This document shows, piece after piece, positions 21,599-29,588 of a stretch of DNA of 64,000 bases (within the stretch, counting starts at the first letter, position 1; each line of letters opens with the position of its first letter). A model generated the notes under the pieces. The model worked only from the letters and a program-made list of their open reading frames with translations, did not search any database and was not told where the DNA came from. The DNA comes from Burkholderia pyrrocinia (GTDB taxonomy: Bacteria > Pseudomonadota > Gammaproteobacteria > Burkholderiales > Burkholderiaceae). A program made the translations under genes and the position numbers. The DNA is taken from positions 3,224,001 through 3,288,000 of the forward strand of contig NZ_CP094459.1 of NCBI RefSeq assembly GCF_022809715.1, given 5' to 3'.

Positions 21599-23168
21599 TG
21601 AAGTCGTCGATCTATCACGCCTGCAGTTCGGCATCACGGCGCTCTACCACTTCCTGTTCGTGCCGCTGACGCTCGGCCTGTCCTGGCTGCTCGTCATCAT
21701 GGAAGCCGTCTACGTGATGACCGGCAAACAGGTCTACAAGGACATGACCCAGTTCTGGGGCAAGCTGTTCGGCATCAACTTCGCGATGGGCGTGACGACC
21801 GGCATCACGCTCGAATTCCAGTTCGGCACGAACTGGTCGTACTACTCGCACTATGTCGGCGACATCTTCGGCGTGCCGCTCGCGGTCGAAGGCCTGATGG
21901 CGTTCTTCCTCGAATCGACGTTCGTCGGCCTGTTCTTCTTCGGCTGGAACCGCCTGTCGAAGGTCAAGCACCTGATGGTCACGTTCCTCGTCGCGCTCGG
22001 CTCGAACCTGTCCGCACTGTGGATCCTCGTCGCGAACGGCTGGATGAACAACCCGGTCGGCGCCGAGTTCAACTACCAGACGATGCGCATGGAGATGACG
22101 AACCTGTTCGACGTGCTGTTCAACCCGGTCGCGCAGGTGAAGTTCGTGCACACGGTGTCGGCCGGCTACGTGTCGGCCGCGATGTTCGTGCTCGGCGTGT
22201 CGTCGTGGTACCTGCTGAAGAAGCGCGACATCGACTTCGCGCTGCGCTCGTTCGCGGTCGCGGCCGGCTTCGGCCTCGCGGCGACGCTCTGCGTGATCGT
22301 GCTCGGCGACGAATCGGGCTATACGACCGGCGAAGTGCAGAAGATGAAGCTTGCCGCGATCGAATCCGAATGGGAAACGCAGCCGGCGCCCGCATCGTTC
22401 ACGCTGATCGGCATTCCGAACCAGGAAGAACAGCGCACCGACTACGCGATCAAGATCCCGTATGCGCTCGGCCTGATCGCGACGCGCTCGATCGACGAAC
22501 CGGTGATCGGCCTGCGCGATCTCGCGAAGCACAGCGAGGAGCACATCCAGAGCGGGATGATCGCGTACGGCGCGCTGCAGAAGATCAAGCAGGGCGACAC
22601 GAGCGCCGCGACGCGCGAACTGTTCGACCAGCACAAGCAGTATCTCGGCTACGGTCTGATGCTCAAGCAGTTCACGCCGAACGTGACCGACGCGACACCG
22701 GAGCAGATCAAGGCCGCCGCGAAGAAGACGATCCCGCCGGTCGCGCCCGTGTTCTTCTCGTTCCGGATCATGGTGTTCCTCGGCTTCCTGTTCGTCGCGA
22801 CGTTCGTTGCCGCGTTCTGGTTCTGCGCGCGCCGCGAACTGCTGCAGGACAACCGCCGCTGGTTCCTGCGCTATGCGTTGTGGGCGATCCCGCTGCCGTG
22901 GATCGCGATCGAATTCGGCTGGATCGTCGCCGAGCTCGGCCGCCAGCCGTGGACGATCGCGGGCGTGCTGCCGACGCACCTGTCCGCGTCGAGCCTGACG
23001 CCGACCGACCTGTACCTGAGTCTCGCGGGCTTCATCCTGTTCTACACCGCGCTGTTCGTCATCGAGATCAAGCTGATGTTCAAGTACGCGCGCCTCGGCC
23101 CGTCGTCGCTGCATACCGGCCGCTATCACCACGAACTCGCGGCCGCCAGCGAGCGCGCCCCGGCCTGA
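21588..23168 (+). CDS. cydA: Cytochrome bd ubiquinol oxidase subunit I
   Basis: A 526-residue integral membrane protein. The heme ligand His is in [12 protein letters not shown] near residue 23, and the GRQPW motif of CydA is present in [18 protein letters not shown]. Multiple transmembrane helices run the whole length, as expected of a nine-helix subunit I. It carries hemes b558, b595 and d and reduces O2 with ubiquinol electrons at high affinity. The ATG at 21588 overlaps cydP; cydB starts 31 bp after the stop, so the genes form an operon. Whether it is cyanide sensitive cannot be read from the sequence. Confidence 0.96.
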   Translation: MISSEVVDLSRLQFGITALYHFLFVPLTLGLSWLLVIMEAVYVMTGKQVYKDMTQFWGKLFGINFAMGVTTGITLEFQFGTNWSYYSHYVGDIFGVPLAVEGLMAFFLESTFVGLFFFGWNRLSKVKHLMVTFLVALGSNLSALWILVANGWMNNPVGAEFNYQTMRMEMTNLFDVLFNPVAQVKFVHTVSAGYVSAAMFVLGVSSWYLLKKRDIDFALRSFAVAAGFGLAATLCVIVLGDESGYTTGEVQKMKLAAIESEWETQPAPASFTLIGIPNQEEQRTDYAIKIPYALGLIATRSIDEPVIGLRDLAKHSEEHIQSGMIAYGALQKIKQGDTSAATRELFDQHKQYLGYGLMLKQFTPNVTDATPEQIKAAAKKTIPPVAPVFFSFRIMVFLGFLFVATFVAAFWFCARRELLQDNRRWFLRYALWAIPLPWIAIEFGWIVAELGRQPWTIAGVLPTHLSASSLTPTDLYLSLAGFILFYTALFVIEIKLMFKYARLGPSSLHTGRYHHELAAASERAPA

Positions 23169-23199
23169 GCACGCACCCGAAACGGAACAAGGAATCGCT

Positions 23200-24336
23200 A
23201 TGGACTATGCAACTCTCAAGCTGATCTGGTGGCTGCTCGTCGGCGTGCTGCTGATCGGCTTCGCCGTCACCGACGGCTTCGACATGGGCGCGACCGCGCT
23301 GCTGCCGTTCCTCGGCAAGACCGACGAGGAGCGCCGCATCATCGTCAACACGGTCGGCGCGACGTGGGAAGGCAACCAGGTGTGGCTGATCACGGCCGGC
23401 GGCGCGATGTTCGCGGCCTGGCCGCTCGTCTATGCCGCGTCGTTCTCCGGCTTCTACTTCGCGATGCTGCTCGTGCTGTTCGCGCTGTTCTTCCGGCCGG
23501 TGGGCTTCGACTACCGCAGCAAGCGGCCGGACCCGCGCTGGCGCGCGGGCTGGGACTGGGGCCTGTTCGCCGGCGGCTTCGTGCCGGCGCTCGTGTTCGG
23601 CGTCGCGTTCGGCAACCTGCTGCAGGGCGTGCCGTTCAAGTTCGACAGCGACCTGCGCGTGACCTACTACGGCAGCTTCTGGGCGCTGCTGAACCCGTTC
23701 GCGCTGCTGTGCGGGCTCGTCAGCCTCACGATGCTCGTCGCGCACGGCGCCGCGTTCATCAAGATGAAGACCGACGGCGTGATCGCGCGCCGCGCATCGA
23801 TCGCGCTGCGTGTGGCGTCGTTCCTCGCGGTCGTGCTGTTCGTGCTGGCCGGCGTGCTGATCGCGTCGTATATCGGCGGCTTCCACATCACGAACGCCGC
23901 GCCGACCGACACGGTCGCGAACCCGCTGCTCAAGGACGTCGCCGCCGGCTCGGGCCTGTGGCTCGCGAACTACAGCGAGTTTCCGTGGATGATCGCGGCG
24001 CCGGTCGTCGGGATCGCGGGCGGCCTGCTGGCGCTGCTGCTCGCCGGCTCGAAGCAGGAGAAGACGGCGTTCTTCTGCACGGGCCTGATGATCGTCGGCG
24101 TGATCCTGACCGCGGGCTTCTCGATGTTCCCGTTCATCATGCCGTCGTCGCTCGACCCGCGCAGCAGCCTGACCGTGTGGGATTCGACGTCGAGCCACAA
24201 GACGCTGCAGGTGATGCTGTTCGCGGTGATCGTGTTCCTGCCGATCGTCCTGGTCTACACGGGCTGGGTGTATCGCGTGATGCGCGGCAAGGTCACGCAC
24301 CAGACGCTCGAAGAGAACAATCACTCGATGTATTGA
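23200..24336 (+). CDS. cydB: Cytochrome bd ubiquinol oxidase subunit II
   Basis: A 378-residue multi-spanning membrane protein beginning [20 protein letters not shown] and containing the [15 protein letters not shown] motif of CydB. It partners CydA to form the oxidase core. It lies 31 bp after cydA and 54 bp before cydX, all on the same strand. The length is typical of CydB of the E. coli type. Confidence 0.96.
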   Translation: MDYATLKLIWWLLVGVLLIGFAVTDGFDMGATALLPFLGKTDEERRIIVNTVGATWEGNQVWLITAGGAMFAAWPLVYAASFSGFYFAMLLVLFALFFRPVGFDYRSKRPDPRWRAGWDWGLFAGGFVPALVFGVAFGNLLQGVPFKFDSDLRVTYYGSFWALLNPFALLCGLVSLTMLVAHGAAFIKMKTDGVIARRASIALRVASFLAVVLFVLAGVLIASYIGGFHITNAAPTDTVANPLLKDVAAGSGLWLANYSEFPWMIAAPVVGIAGGLLALLLAGSKQEKTAFFCTGLMIVGVILTAGFSMFPFIMPSSLDPRSSLTVWDSTSSHKTLQVMLFAVIVFLPIVLVYTGWVYRVMRGKVTHQTLEENNHSMY

Positions 24337-24390
24337 ACCTGGCCGGGGCGCACAGGCGCCCCCGTCCACCGTTTCGCAAGGAGTCGGATC

Positions 24391-24513
24391 ATGTGGTATT
24401 TCAGCTGGATTCTCGGTATCGGCGTCGCGCTGTCGTTCGGCATCGTCAACGCGATGTGGCTCGAAGCGCGGCAGAAGACGCAGGAAGCGCCCGCGCGCGT
24501 GCGCCGCGACTGA
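24391..24513 (+). CDS. cydX: Cytochrome bd small subunit CydX
   Basis: A 40-residue single-helix protein starting MWYFSWILGIGVALSFGIVN, with the conserved W-x(5)-G pattern and a basic C-terminal tail (EARQKTQEAPARVRRD). CydX is an essential small subunit that stabilises heme binding in the bd oxidase. It is preceded by AAGGAG ten bases upstream of the ATG and is the last gene of the cyd operon, followed by a terminator. It is too short for routine gene finders, but the family match is clear. Confidence 0.92.
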   Translation: MWYFSWILGIGVALSFGIVNAMWLEARQKTQEAPARVRRD

Positions 24514-24556
24514 CGCGTGACGCGTGCGGCGGATCGCGCCGCCGCCGTCCGGAACG

Positions 24557-24583
24557 AACCTCGCTTCGCGCGAGGTTTTTTTT
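24557..24583 (+). terminator. Intrinsic terminator of the cyd operon
   Basis: AACCTCGC (24557-24564) with loop TTCGC pairs with GCGAGGTT (24570-24577), followed by a run of T to 24583. It lies 44 bp after the cydX stop. Confidence 0.92.
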
Positions 24584-24638
24584 CGTCCCGGCCGTCTGGA
24601 CAGGCCTCGCGCACCGATGCCAATTTAGCGCCAGATTG

Positions 24639-24674
24639 ATACCACTTGAATACCAATAAAAGGTTTCATAAGAT
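24639..24674 (+). promoter_or_regulatory. Putative promoter and GntR-type half-sites upstream of the hexosaminidase gene
   Basis: Two direct repeats ATACCA (24639-24644 and 24650-24655) lie exactly 11 bp apart, one DNA turn. The same hexamer, as AATACCAGT/ACTGGTATT, forms the palindrome at the gntR/nag promoter at 35207-35230. Between and after them TTGAAT (24646-24651) and TAAGAT (24669-24674), 17 bp apart, look like a sigma-70 promoter. Repression of the hexosaminidase gene by the GlcNAc regulator is inferred. The rest of 24584-25081 shows no clear gene or element. Confidence 0.5.
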
Positions 24675-25081
24675 CTTTGGACACGGCCGCCGACAGGCCG
24701 AATCCTTCTGGGTGGGGGAGACATGCGAATCCCGTGTATGGTGCGCACCTGCGCGCCGTGTTGCCGGGCGGCGGCTGATTGCCGTGCGGCGGCACCTGTT
24801 GTCGCCATCGTGCGCGGCCGGACGAACGCAGCCGACTGCGGCCGCTTCGCCATTGCGGCCGTTGCCGCGCGCCGCCGATGAACGCGCGTACGCCGCCCCG
24901 CCGGTCCGATCGGCACGCCTGCCCGCCTCCCGTTCCGTAACGCACGCCCCCGCGTGCCGAAAGCGTGCGGTGCGGCCGCATCGCCCCGCGCGCTGGTATC
25001 TCCCGCAGCTCCACTGAAAGACCCGATCGCAGCGACGTCGCTCCATGACGCCGCCACGCCCCCTTTTTATCAGGAGTTCGA

Positions 25082-27565
25082 ATGAAGCGCACCTTGTCAT
25101 CCCTCTTTGCCGGCGCGCTGATCGCAGCGCTGTCGCCGGCCGCGATCGGCGCCCACCCGGCGTCGACCGCGTCCGGCGCATCCGCAGGCATCGCGCAGCC
25201 CACCGCGCAAGCGGCCAGTCTCGCAGCACTGCTGTCGAACGGCCTCGCGTTGCGCGTCGCCGTCGACAACAACCACGCGGCCACGGCCGGCGTGCCGTGC
25301 GCCGATCTCGGCGCCGACGGCGCGGCCTGCGCGACGGGCCGCCTGATCCTGCAGAACCGCGGCCACCAGACGATCGCCGACGGCGGCTGGAAGCTCTATC
25401 TGCACAGCATCCGCCGCCTGCTGCGGATCGACCGTCCGGGCTTCGCGCTGCGGCGGCTCACGGGCGACCTGTACGAGCTGACGCCGCAGCCGGGCTCGGT
25501 GCGGCTTGCGCCGGGCGAGCGCATCGAGCTGCCGTTCGTCGCCGAATACTGGCTGCTGCGCTACAGCGACGTGATTCCGCGCCCGTACGTCGTCGTCGAC
25601 GGCGCGCCGCCCGCCGTGCTGCGCTACAACGACACCGACGACGAGCTGCGCTACGTCGAATCGCTGCCGGCCGACGCGCAGAACAACTCGACCGGCAATG
25701 CGCCGCCGGTGGCCGCACGGCCCGACGCGAGCCGTGCGCTGCCGAGCGTGAAGCGGCAACAGCGCTTGCCCGGCACGCTCGACCTGCGCGGCGTCGAGTT
25801 CGCGTTGCCGAACCTGCCGGACGCGCAGGTCGCGGCGCTGCGCGAGCGGGCGACGACGCTCGGCCTCGACGGCGCACGCGTGCCCGTGTGGGGTGCCGTC
25901 GCGCCGCGCCGGCTGCCGGCCGACATCGCGACGCCGGGCGGCTACCGGCTCGCGATCGGGCCGCGCGGCGTGTTCATCGAAGCCTACGATCGCGCGGGCC
26001 TCTACTACGGCGTGCAGACGCTCTTCTCGCTCGCGCCGGCCGGCGGCGGCCCGATCCCGGCGATGCTCGTCGAGGATGCGCCGCGCTTCACGCATCGCGG
26101 CATGCACGTCGACCTCGCGCGCAACTTCAAGCACCCGGTGACGCTGCGCCGCCTGATCGACCAGATGAGCGCGTACAAGCTCAACCGCCTGCACCTGCAT
26201 CTGTCCGACGACGAAGGCTGGCGCATCGAGATTCCCGGCCTGCCCGAGCTGACCGAGATCGGCTCGCGCCGCTGCCACGACCCGAGCGAGACGCGCTGCC
26301 TGCTGCCGCAACTCGGCTCCGGCCCCGACAACCGCTCGGGCGGCGGCTACCTGACGCGCGACGACTACGTGGCGCTCGTGCGCTACGCGGCCGCGCGTTT
26401 CGTCGAGATCATCCCGGAGATCGACATGCCCGCGCATGCGCGCGCAGCCGTCGTGACGATGGAAGCGCGCTACCGCCGGCTGCATGCGGCCGGCCGCGAG
26501 CAGGAAGCGAACGCGTACCGGCTGCTCGATCCGCAGGACACGTCGAACCTGCTGACGGTGCAGTTCTACGACCGGCGCAGCGACCTGAACCCGTGCGTGC
26601 CGGGCGCGCTCAATTTCGCGTCGAAGGTGATCCGCGAGATCGCGGCGATGCATGCGGACGCGCAGGCGCCGCTGCACATCTGGCACTACGGCGGCGACGA
26701 AGCGAAGAACATCCTGCTCGGCGCGGGCTTCCAGCCGCTGAACGGCACCGACCCGAACAAGGGCCGCATCGATCTCGCCGCGCAGGACAAGCCGTGGGCG
26801 CGTTCGCCCGCGTGCACGGCGCTGCTCCAGCGCGGCGAGATCAAGTCGATCGACGAGCTGCCGACGCGTTTCGCGCAACAGGTGAGCGCGGCGGTCAACG
26901 CGAACGGGATCGACACGATGGCCGCGTGGCAGGACGGCATCAAGCATGCGAACGGGCCGCAGGACTTCGGCACGCGCCACGTGATGGTGTCGCTGTGGGA
27001 CACGATCTTCTGGGGCGCATCGGACAGCGCGCGCGACCTGAGCGGCAAGGGCTACCTGACGGTGCTGGCGCTGCCCGACTACCTGTACTTCGACTTCCCG
27101 TACACGCTCAACCCGCGCGAGCGCGGCTACTACTGGGGCTCGCACGCGACGGACGAGTACAAGGTGTTCTCGCTCGCGCCGGAGAACCTGCCGCAGAACG
27201 CCGAAGTGATGGGCGACCGTGGCGGCAACGCATTCGAGGCAACGGGCACGGGCCCCGCGCCGCGCATCGAAGGCATGCAGGGGCAAGCATGGGGCGAGGT
27301 GATGCGCAACGACACCTTCCTCGAATACATGGCCTATCCGCGGCTGCTCGCGCTCGCCGAGCGCGCGTGGCACCGGGCCGACTGGGAGCTGCCGTACGCG
27401 GCCGGCGTGCGCTACAAGCGCGGCGATACGCATCACGTCGACACGGCCGCGCTGCAGCGCGACTGGGCCGGTTTCGCGACGCTGCTCACGCAACGCGAAT
27501 TGCCGAAGCTCGACCGAGCGGGCATCGGCTACCGGAAGCCGACCTTCACGCTGACGAACCCGTGA
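25082..27565 (+). CDS. Secreted family-20 beta-N-acetylhexosaminidase (chitobiase type)
   Basis: An 827-residue exported glycoside hydrolase. The signal peptide is MKRTLSSLFAGALIAALSPA with Ala-rich cleavage region. An N-terminal carbohydrate-binding-like domain (about 45-200) is followed by the GH20b domain and the TIM-barrel domain, which includes HLHLSDDEGWRIEIPGL and the catalytic Asp-Glu in WHYGGDEAKNI near residue 538. It would cleave GlcNAc from the non-reducing ends of chito-oligosaccharides. It sits beside and convergent to the GlcNAc PTS and nag genes, and shares half-sites with their regulatory region. Substrate specificity within GH20 is not established. Confidence 0.9.
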   Translation: MKRTLSSLFAGALIAALSPAAIGAHPASTASGASAGIAQPTAQAASLAALLSNGLALRVAVDNNHAATAGVPCADLGADGAACATGRLILQNRGHQTIADGGWKLYLHSIRRLLRIDRPGFALRRLTGDLYELTPQPGSVRLAPGERIELPFVAEYWLLRYSDVIPRPYVVVDGAPPAVLRYNDTDDELRYVESLPADAQNNSTGNAPPVAARPDASRALPSVKRQQRLPGTLDLRGVEFALPNLPDAQVAALRERATTLGLDGARVPVWGAVAPRRLPADIATPGGYRLAIGPRGVFIEAYDRAGLYYGVQTLFSLAPAGGGPIPAMLVEDAPRFTHRGMHVDLARNFKHPVTLRRLIDQMSAYKLNRLHLHLSDDEGWRIEIPGLPELTEIGSRRCHDPSETRCLLPQLGSGPDNRSGGGYLTRDDYVALVRYAAARFVEIIPEIDMPAHARAAVVTMEARYRRLHAAGREQEANAYRLLDPQDTSNLLTVQFYDRRSDLNPCVPGALNFASKVIREIAAMHADAQAPLHIWHYGGDEAKNILLGAGFQPLNGTDPNKGRIDLAAQDKPWARSPACTALLQRGEIKSIDELPTRFAQQVSAAVNANGIDTMAAWQDGIKHANGPQDFGTRHVMVSLWDTIFWGASDSARDLSGKGYLTVLALPDYLYFDFPYTLNPRERGYYWGSHATDEYKVFSLAPENLPQNAEVMGDRGGNAFEATGTGPAPRIEGMQGQAWGEVMRNDTFLEYMAYPRLLALAERAWHRADWELPYAAGVRYKRGDTHHVDTAALQRDWAGFATLLTQRELPKLDRAGIGYRKPTFTLTNP

Positions 27566-27645
27566 GCGGCTGGATGACTGCACGATCGAGCAGTTGAGCA
27601 ATGCGCGATGCGGACGAACGCATCGCGCAATCGCCCCACCAAAGA

Positions 27646-27677
27646 AAAACGGCTTGCGACGCATCGCAAGCCGTTTT
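27646..27677. terminator. Bidirectional terminator between hexosaminidase and nagE
   Basis: A 14-bp perfect stem AAAACGGCTTGCGA/TCGCAAGCCGTTTT (27646-27659 and 27664-27677) with loop CGCA has T tracts in both directions and serves the two convergent genes. A second 10-bp hairpin without T tract, GCGCGATGCG/CGCATCGCGC, lies just upstream at 27603-27628. Confidence 0.92.
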
Positions 27678-27731
27678 CGTTTCTGCCGACCGGCCCGAAC
27701 CCGCAGCGCGGGTCCTGCCGGCCTTATTGCG

Positions 27732-29501
27732 TCATGCCGGTTGCACTGCCGCCCCGCCTGCCGCCGGCGGCAGGCGTGCGCCGAGCTGTTCGGCATAGCG
27801 TGCCGCCGCGTTGCCGCAGACGATGTGGAACGTGTCGAGCGACACCCATGCGACGTCGAGCGCGCCGAGACGATCGCGATCGACCGCCGACGGATCGCGC
27901 ACGACGACACGCAGGCGCGTGGTCGCGACCGCGTCGAGCGACGCGACGTTGGTCGCCCCGCCGAACACCGCGAGCCAGCGTGCCGGCTCCGGATCGAGCG
28001 GGCCGGCGGCCGCGCCCGTGACGGGCTGCGCCGCGGCGGCCGTCGCCGTCGACGCTGCGCCGGTCGCACCGCTGCCGATCGCGGTACGCATCTCGTCGGC
28101 AATGAGGTCGGCCTCGGGCCCGATGATCACCTGCACGCTGTTGCCGCCGCGCTTGAGCACACCGCGCGCGCCGATCGACTTCAGTTCCGGCTCCGATACC
28201 TTCTCCGGATCGACGACGGTCAGGCGCAGGCGCGTCGTGCATGCGTCGACGACCGTCAGGTTGCCCGCGCCGCCGAGCGCGGCGATGTAGCGCTGCGCGC
28301 GCGGTGCAACCGCAGCCGATGCGGCGCCCGCAGCCGGCGCGACGAAGCCGCCCGATGCGTACGATTCCGCCGCCGCATCGGCCGATGCCGGCTCGCGGCC
28401 CGGCGTCGCCATGTTGAACTTGCGGATGAAGAAGCGGAACAGCCCGTAGTACGCGGCGCCGTATGCGATGCCGAGCGGAATCGCGATCCAGCCCTTCGTC
28501 GACAGCCCGTAGTTCAGCACGTAGTCGATCGCACCGGCCGAGAACGTGAAGCCGAGCTTCACGCCGAGGATCTGGCAGATCGCGAGCGACAGCCCCGTCA
28601 GCACCGCGTGGATCACGTACAGCACCGGCGCGAGGAACATGAAGCTGAACTCGATCGGCTCGGTCACGCCGGTCAGGAACGACGTCAGCGCCATCGAGAA
28701 CAGCAGGCCGCCGACCATCGCGCGGCGCTCCTTCGGCGCTTCGTGCAGCATGGCCAGACACGCAGCCGGCAGGCCGAACATCATGATCGGGAAGAAGCCG
28801 GCCATGAAGGTGCCCGCGGTCGGGTCGCCCGCGAAGAAGCGGTGCAGGTCGCCGTGCACGATCTCGCCGCCGGCGGGCGGCGTGAAGTTGCCGAACACGA
28901 ACCACGCGAGCGAGTTGATGATGTGGTGCAGGCCCGTGACGAGCAGCAGGCGGTTCAGGAAGCCGAACACGAACGCACCGATCGCGCCCGCCGTCGTCAG
29001 CCACTGGCCGGCCGCGTCGATCGCATGCTGGACCGGCTGCCACACGTAGCCGAACACGATGCCGAGTATCACGCAGACCAGCCCCGTGATGATCGGCACG
29101 AACCGTTTGCCGCCGAAGAACGCGAGGTAGTCCGGCAGCTTGATGTCCTTGAAGCGGTTGTACAGCAAGCCCGCAACGACACCCGCGATGATCCCGGACA
29201 GCACGCCCATGTTCAGCTTGGGATCGATGTCCTTCATAATCGCGGTTTCGATCAGGTAGCCGATCGCGCCCGCGAGCGCAGCAACACCGTTGTTGTCTTT
29301 CGCGAAGCCGACCGCCACGCCGATCGCGAACAGCAGCGGCAGGTTGTCGAAGATCGCGCCGCCGGCGTCGGCGATCATCTTGATGTTGAACACGTCCGGC
29401 TGGCCGAGCCGCAGCAGGATGCCGGCAACCGGCAATACCGCGATCGGCAGCATCAGCGCCCGGCCCAAGCCCTGTATTTTCAGAAACGGATTCCCGTTCA
29501 T
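27732..29501 (-). CDS. nagE: PTS N-acetylglucosamine permease, EIIC with two EIIB domains
   Basis: A 589-residue PTS permease importing and phosphorylating GlcNAc. Residues ~1-370 form the glucose-family EIIC membrane domain (for example PVAGILLRLGQPDVF, LHHIINSLAWFVFGNF). The first EIIB domain has the phosphorylation cysteine Cys421 in VVDACTTRLRL. A second, C-terminal EIIB-like domain has DAVATTRLRV, in which the Cys position is Ala near residue 525, so it cannot carry the phosphoryl group. No EIIA domain is present; this is supplied by the adjacent fusion protein. It is the last gene of the minus-strand nag operon. GlcNAc specificity is inferred from context. Confidence 0.9.
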   Translation of the reverse strand: MNGNPFLKIQGLGRALMLPIAVLPVAGILLRLGQPDVFNIKMIADAGGAIFDNLPLLFAIGVAVGFAKDNNGVAALAGAIGYLIETAIMKDIDPKLNMGVLSGIIAGVVAGLLYNRFKDIKLPDYLAFFGGKRFVPIITGLVCVILGIVFGYVWQPVQHAIDAAGQWLTTAGAIGAFVFGFLNRLLLVTGLHHIINSLAWFVFGNFTPPAGGEIVHGDLHRFFAGDPTAGTFMAGFFPIMMFGLPAACLAMLHEAPKERRAMVGGLLFSMALTSFLTGVTEPIEFSFMFLAPVLYVIHAVLTGLSLAICQILGVKLGFTFSAGAIDYVLNYGLSTKGWIAIPLGIAYGAAYYGLFRFFIRKFNMATPGREPASADAAAESYASGGFVAPAAGAASAAVAPRAQRYIAALGGAGNLTVVDACTTRLRLTVVDPEKVSEPELKSIGARGVLKRGGNSVQVIIGPEADLIADEMRTAIGSGATGAASTATAAAAQPVTGAAAGPLDPEPARWLAVFGGATNVASLDAVATTRLRVVVRDPSAVDRDRLGALDVAWVSLDTFHIVCGNAAARYAEQLGARLPPAAGGAAVQPA

Positions 29502-29588
29502 TCAGTCCTCCAATCCTTGTCTCGTCGTTAAGCGTCGTTGACCTAATTGCTCTCGTAGTGAAACGGGTCGCGAGCCTGCCTTCGACGT

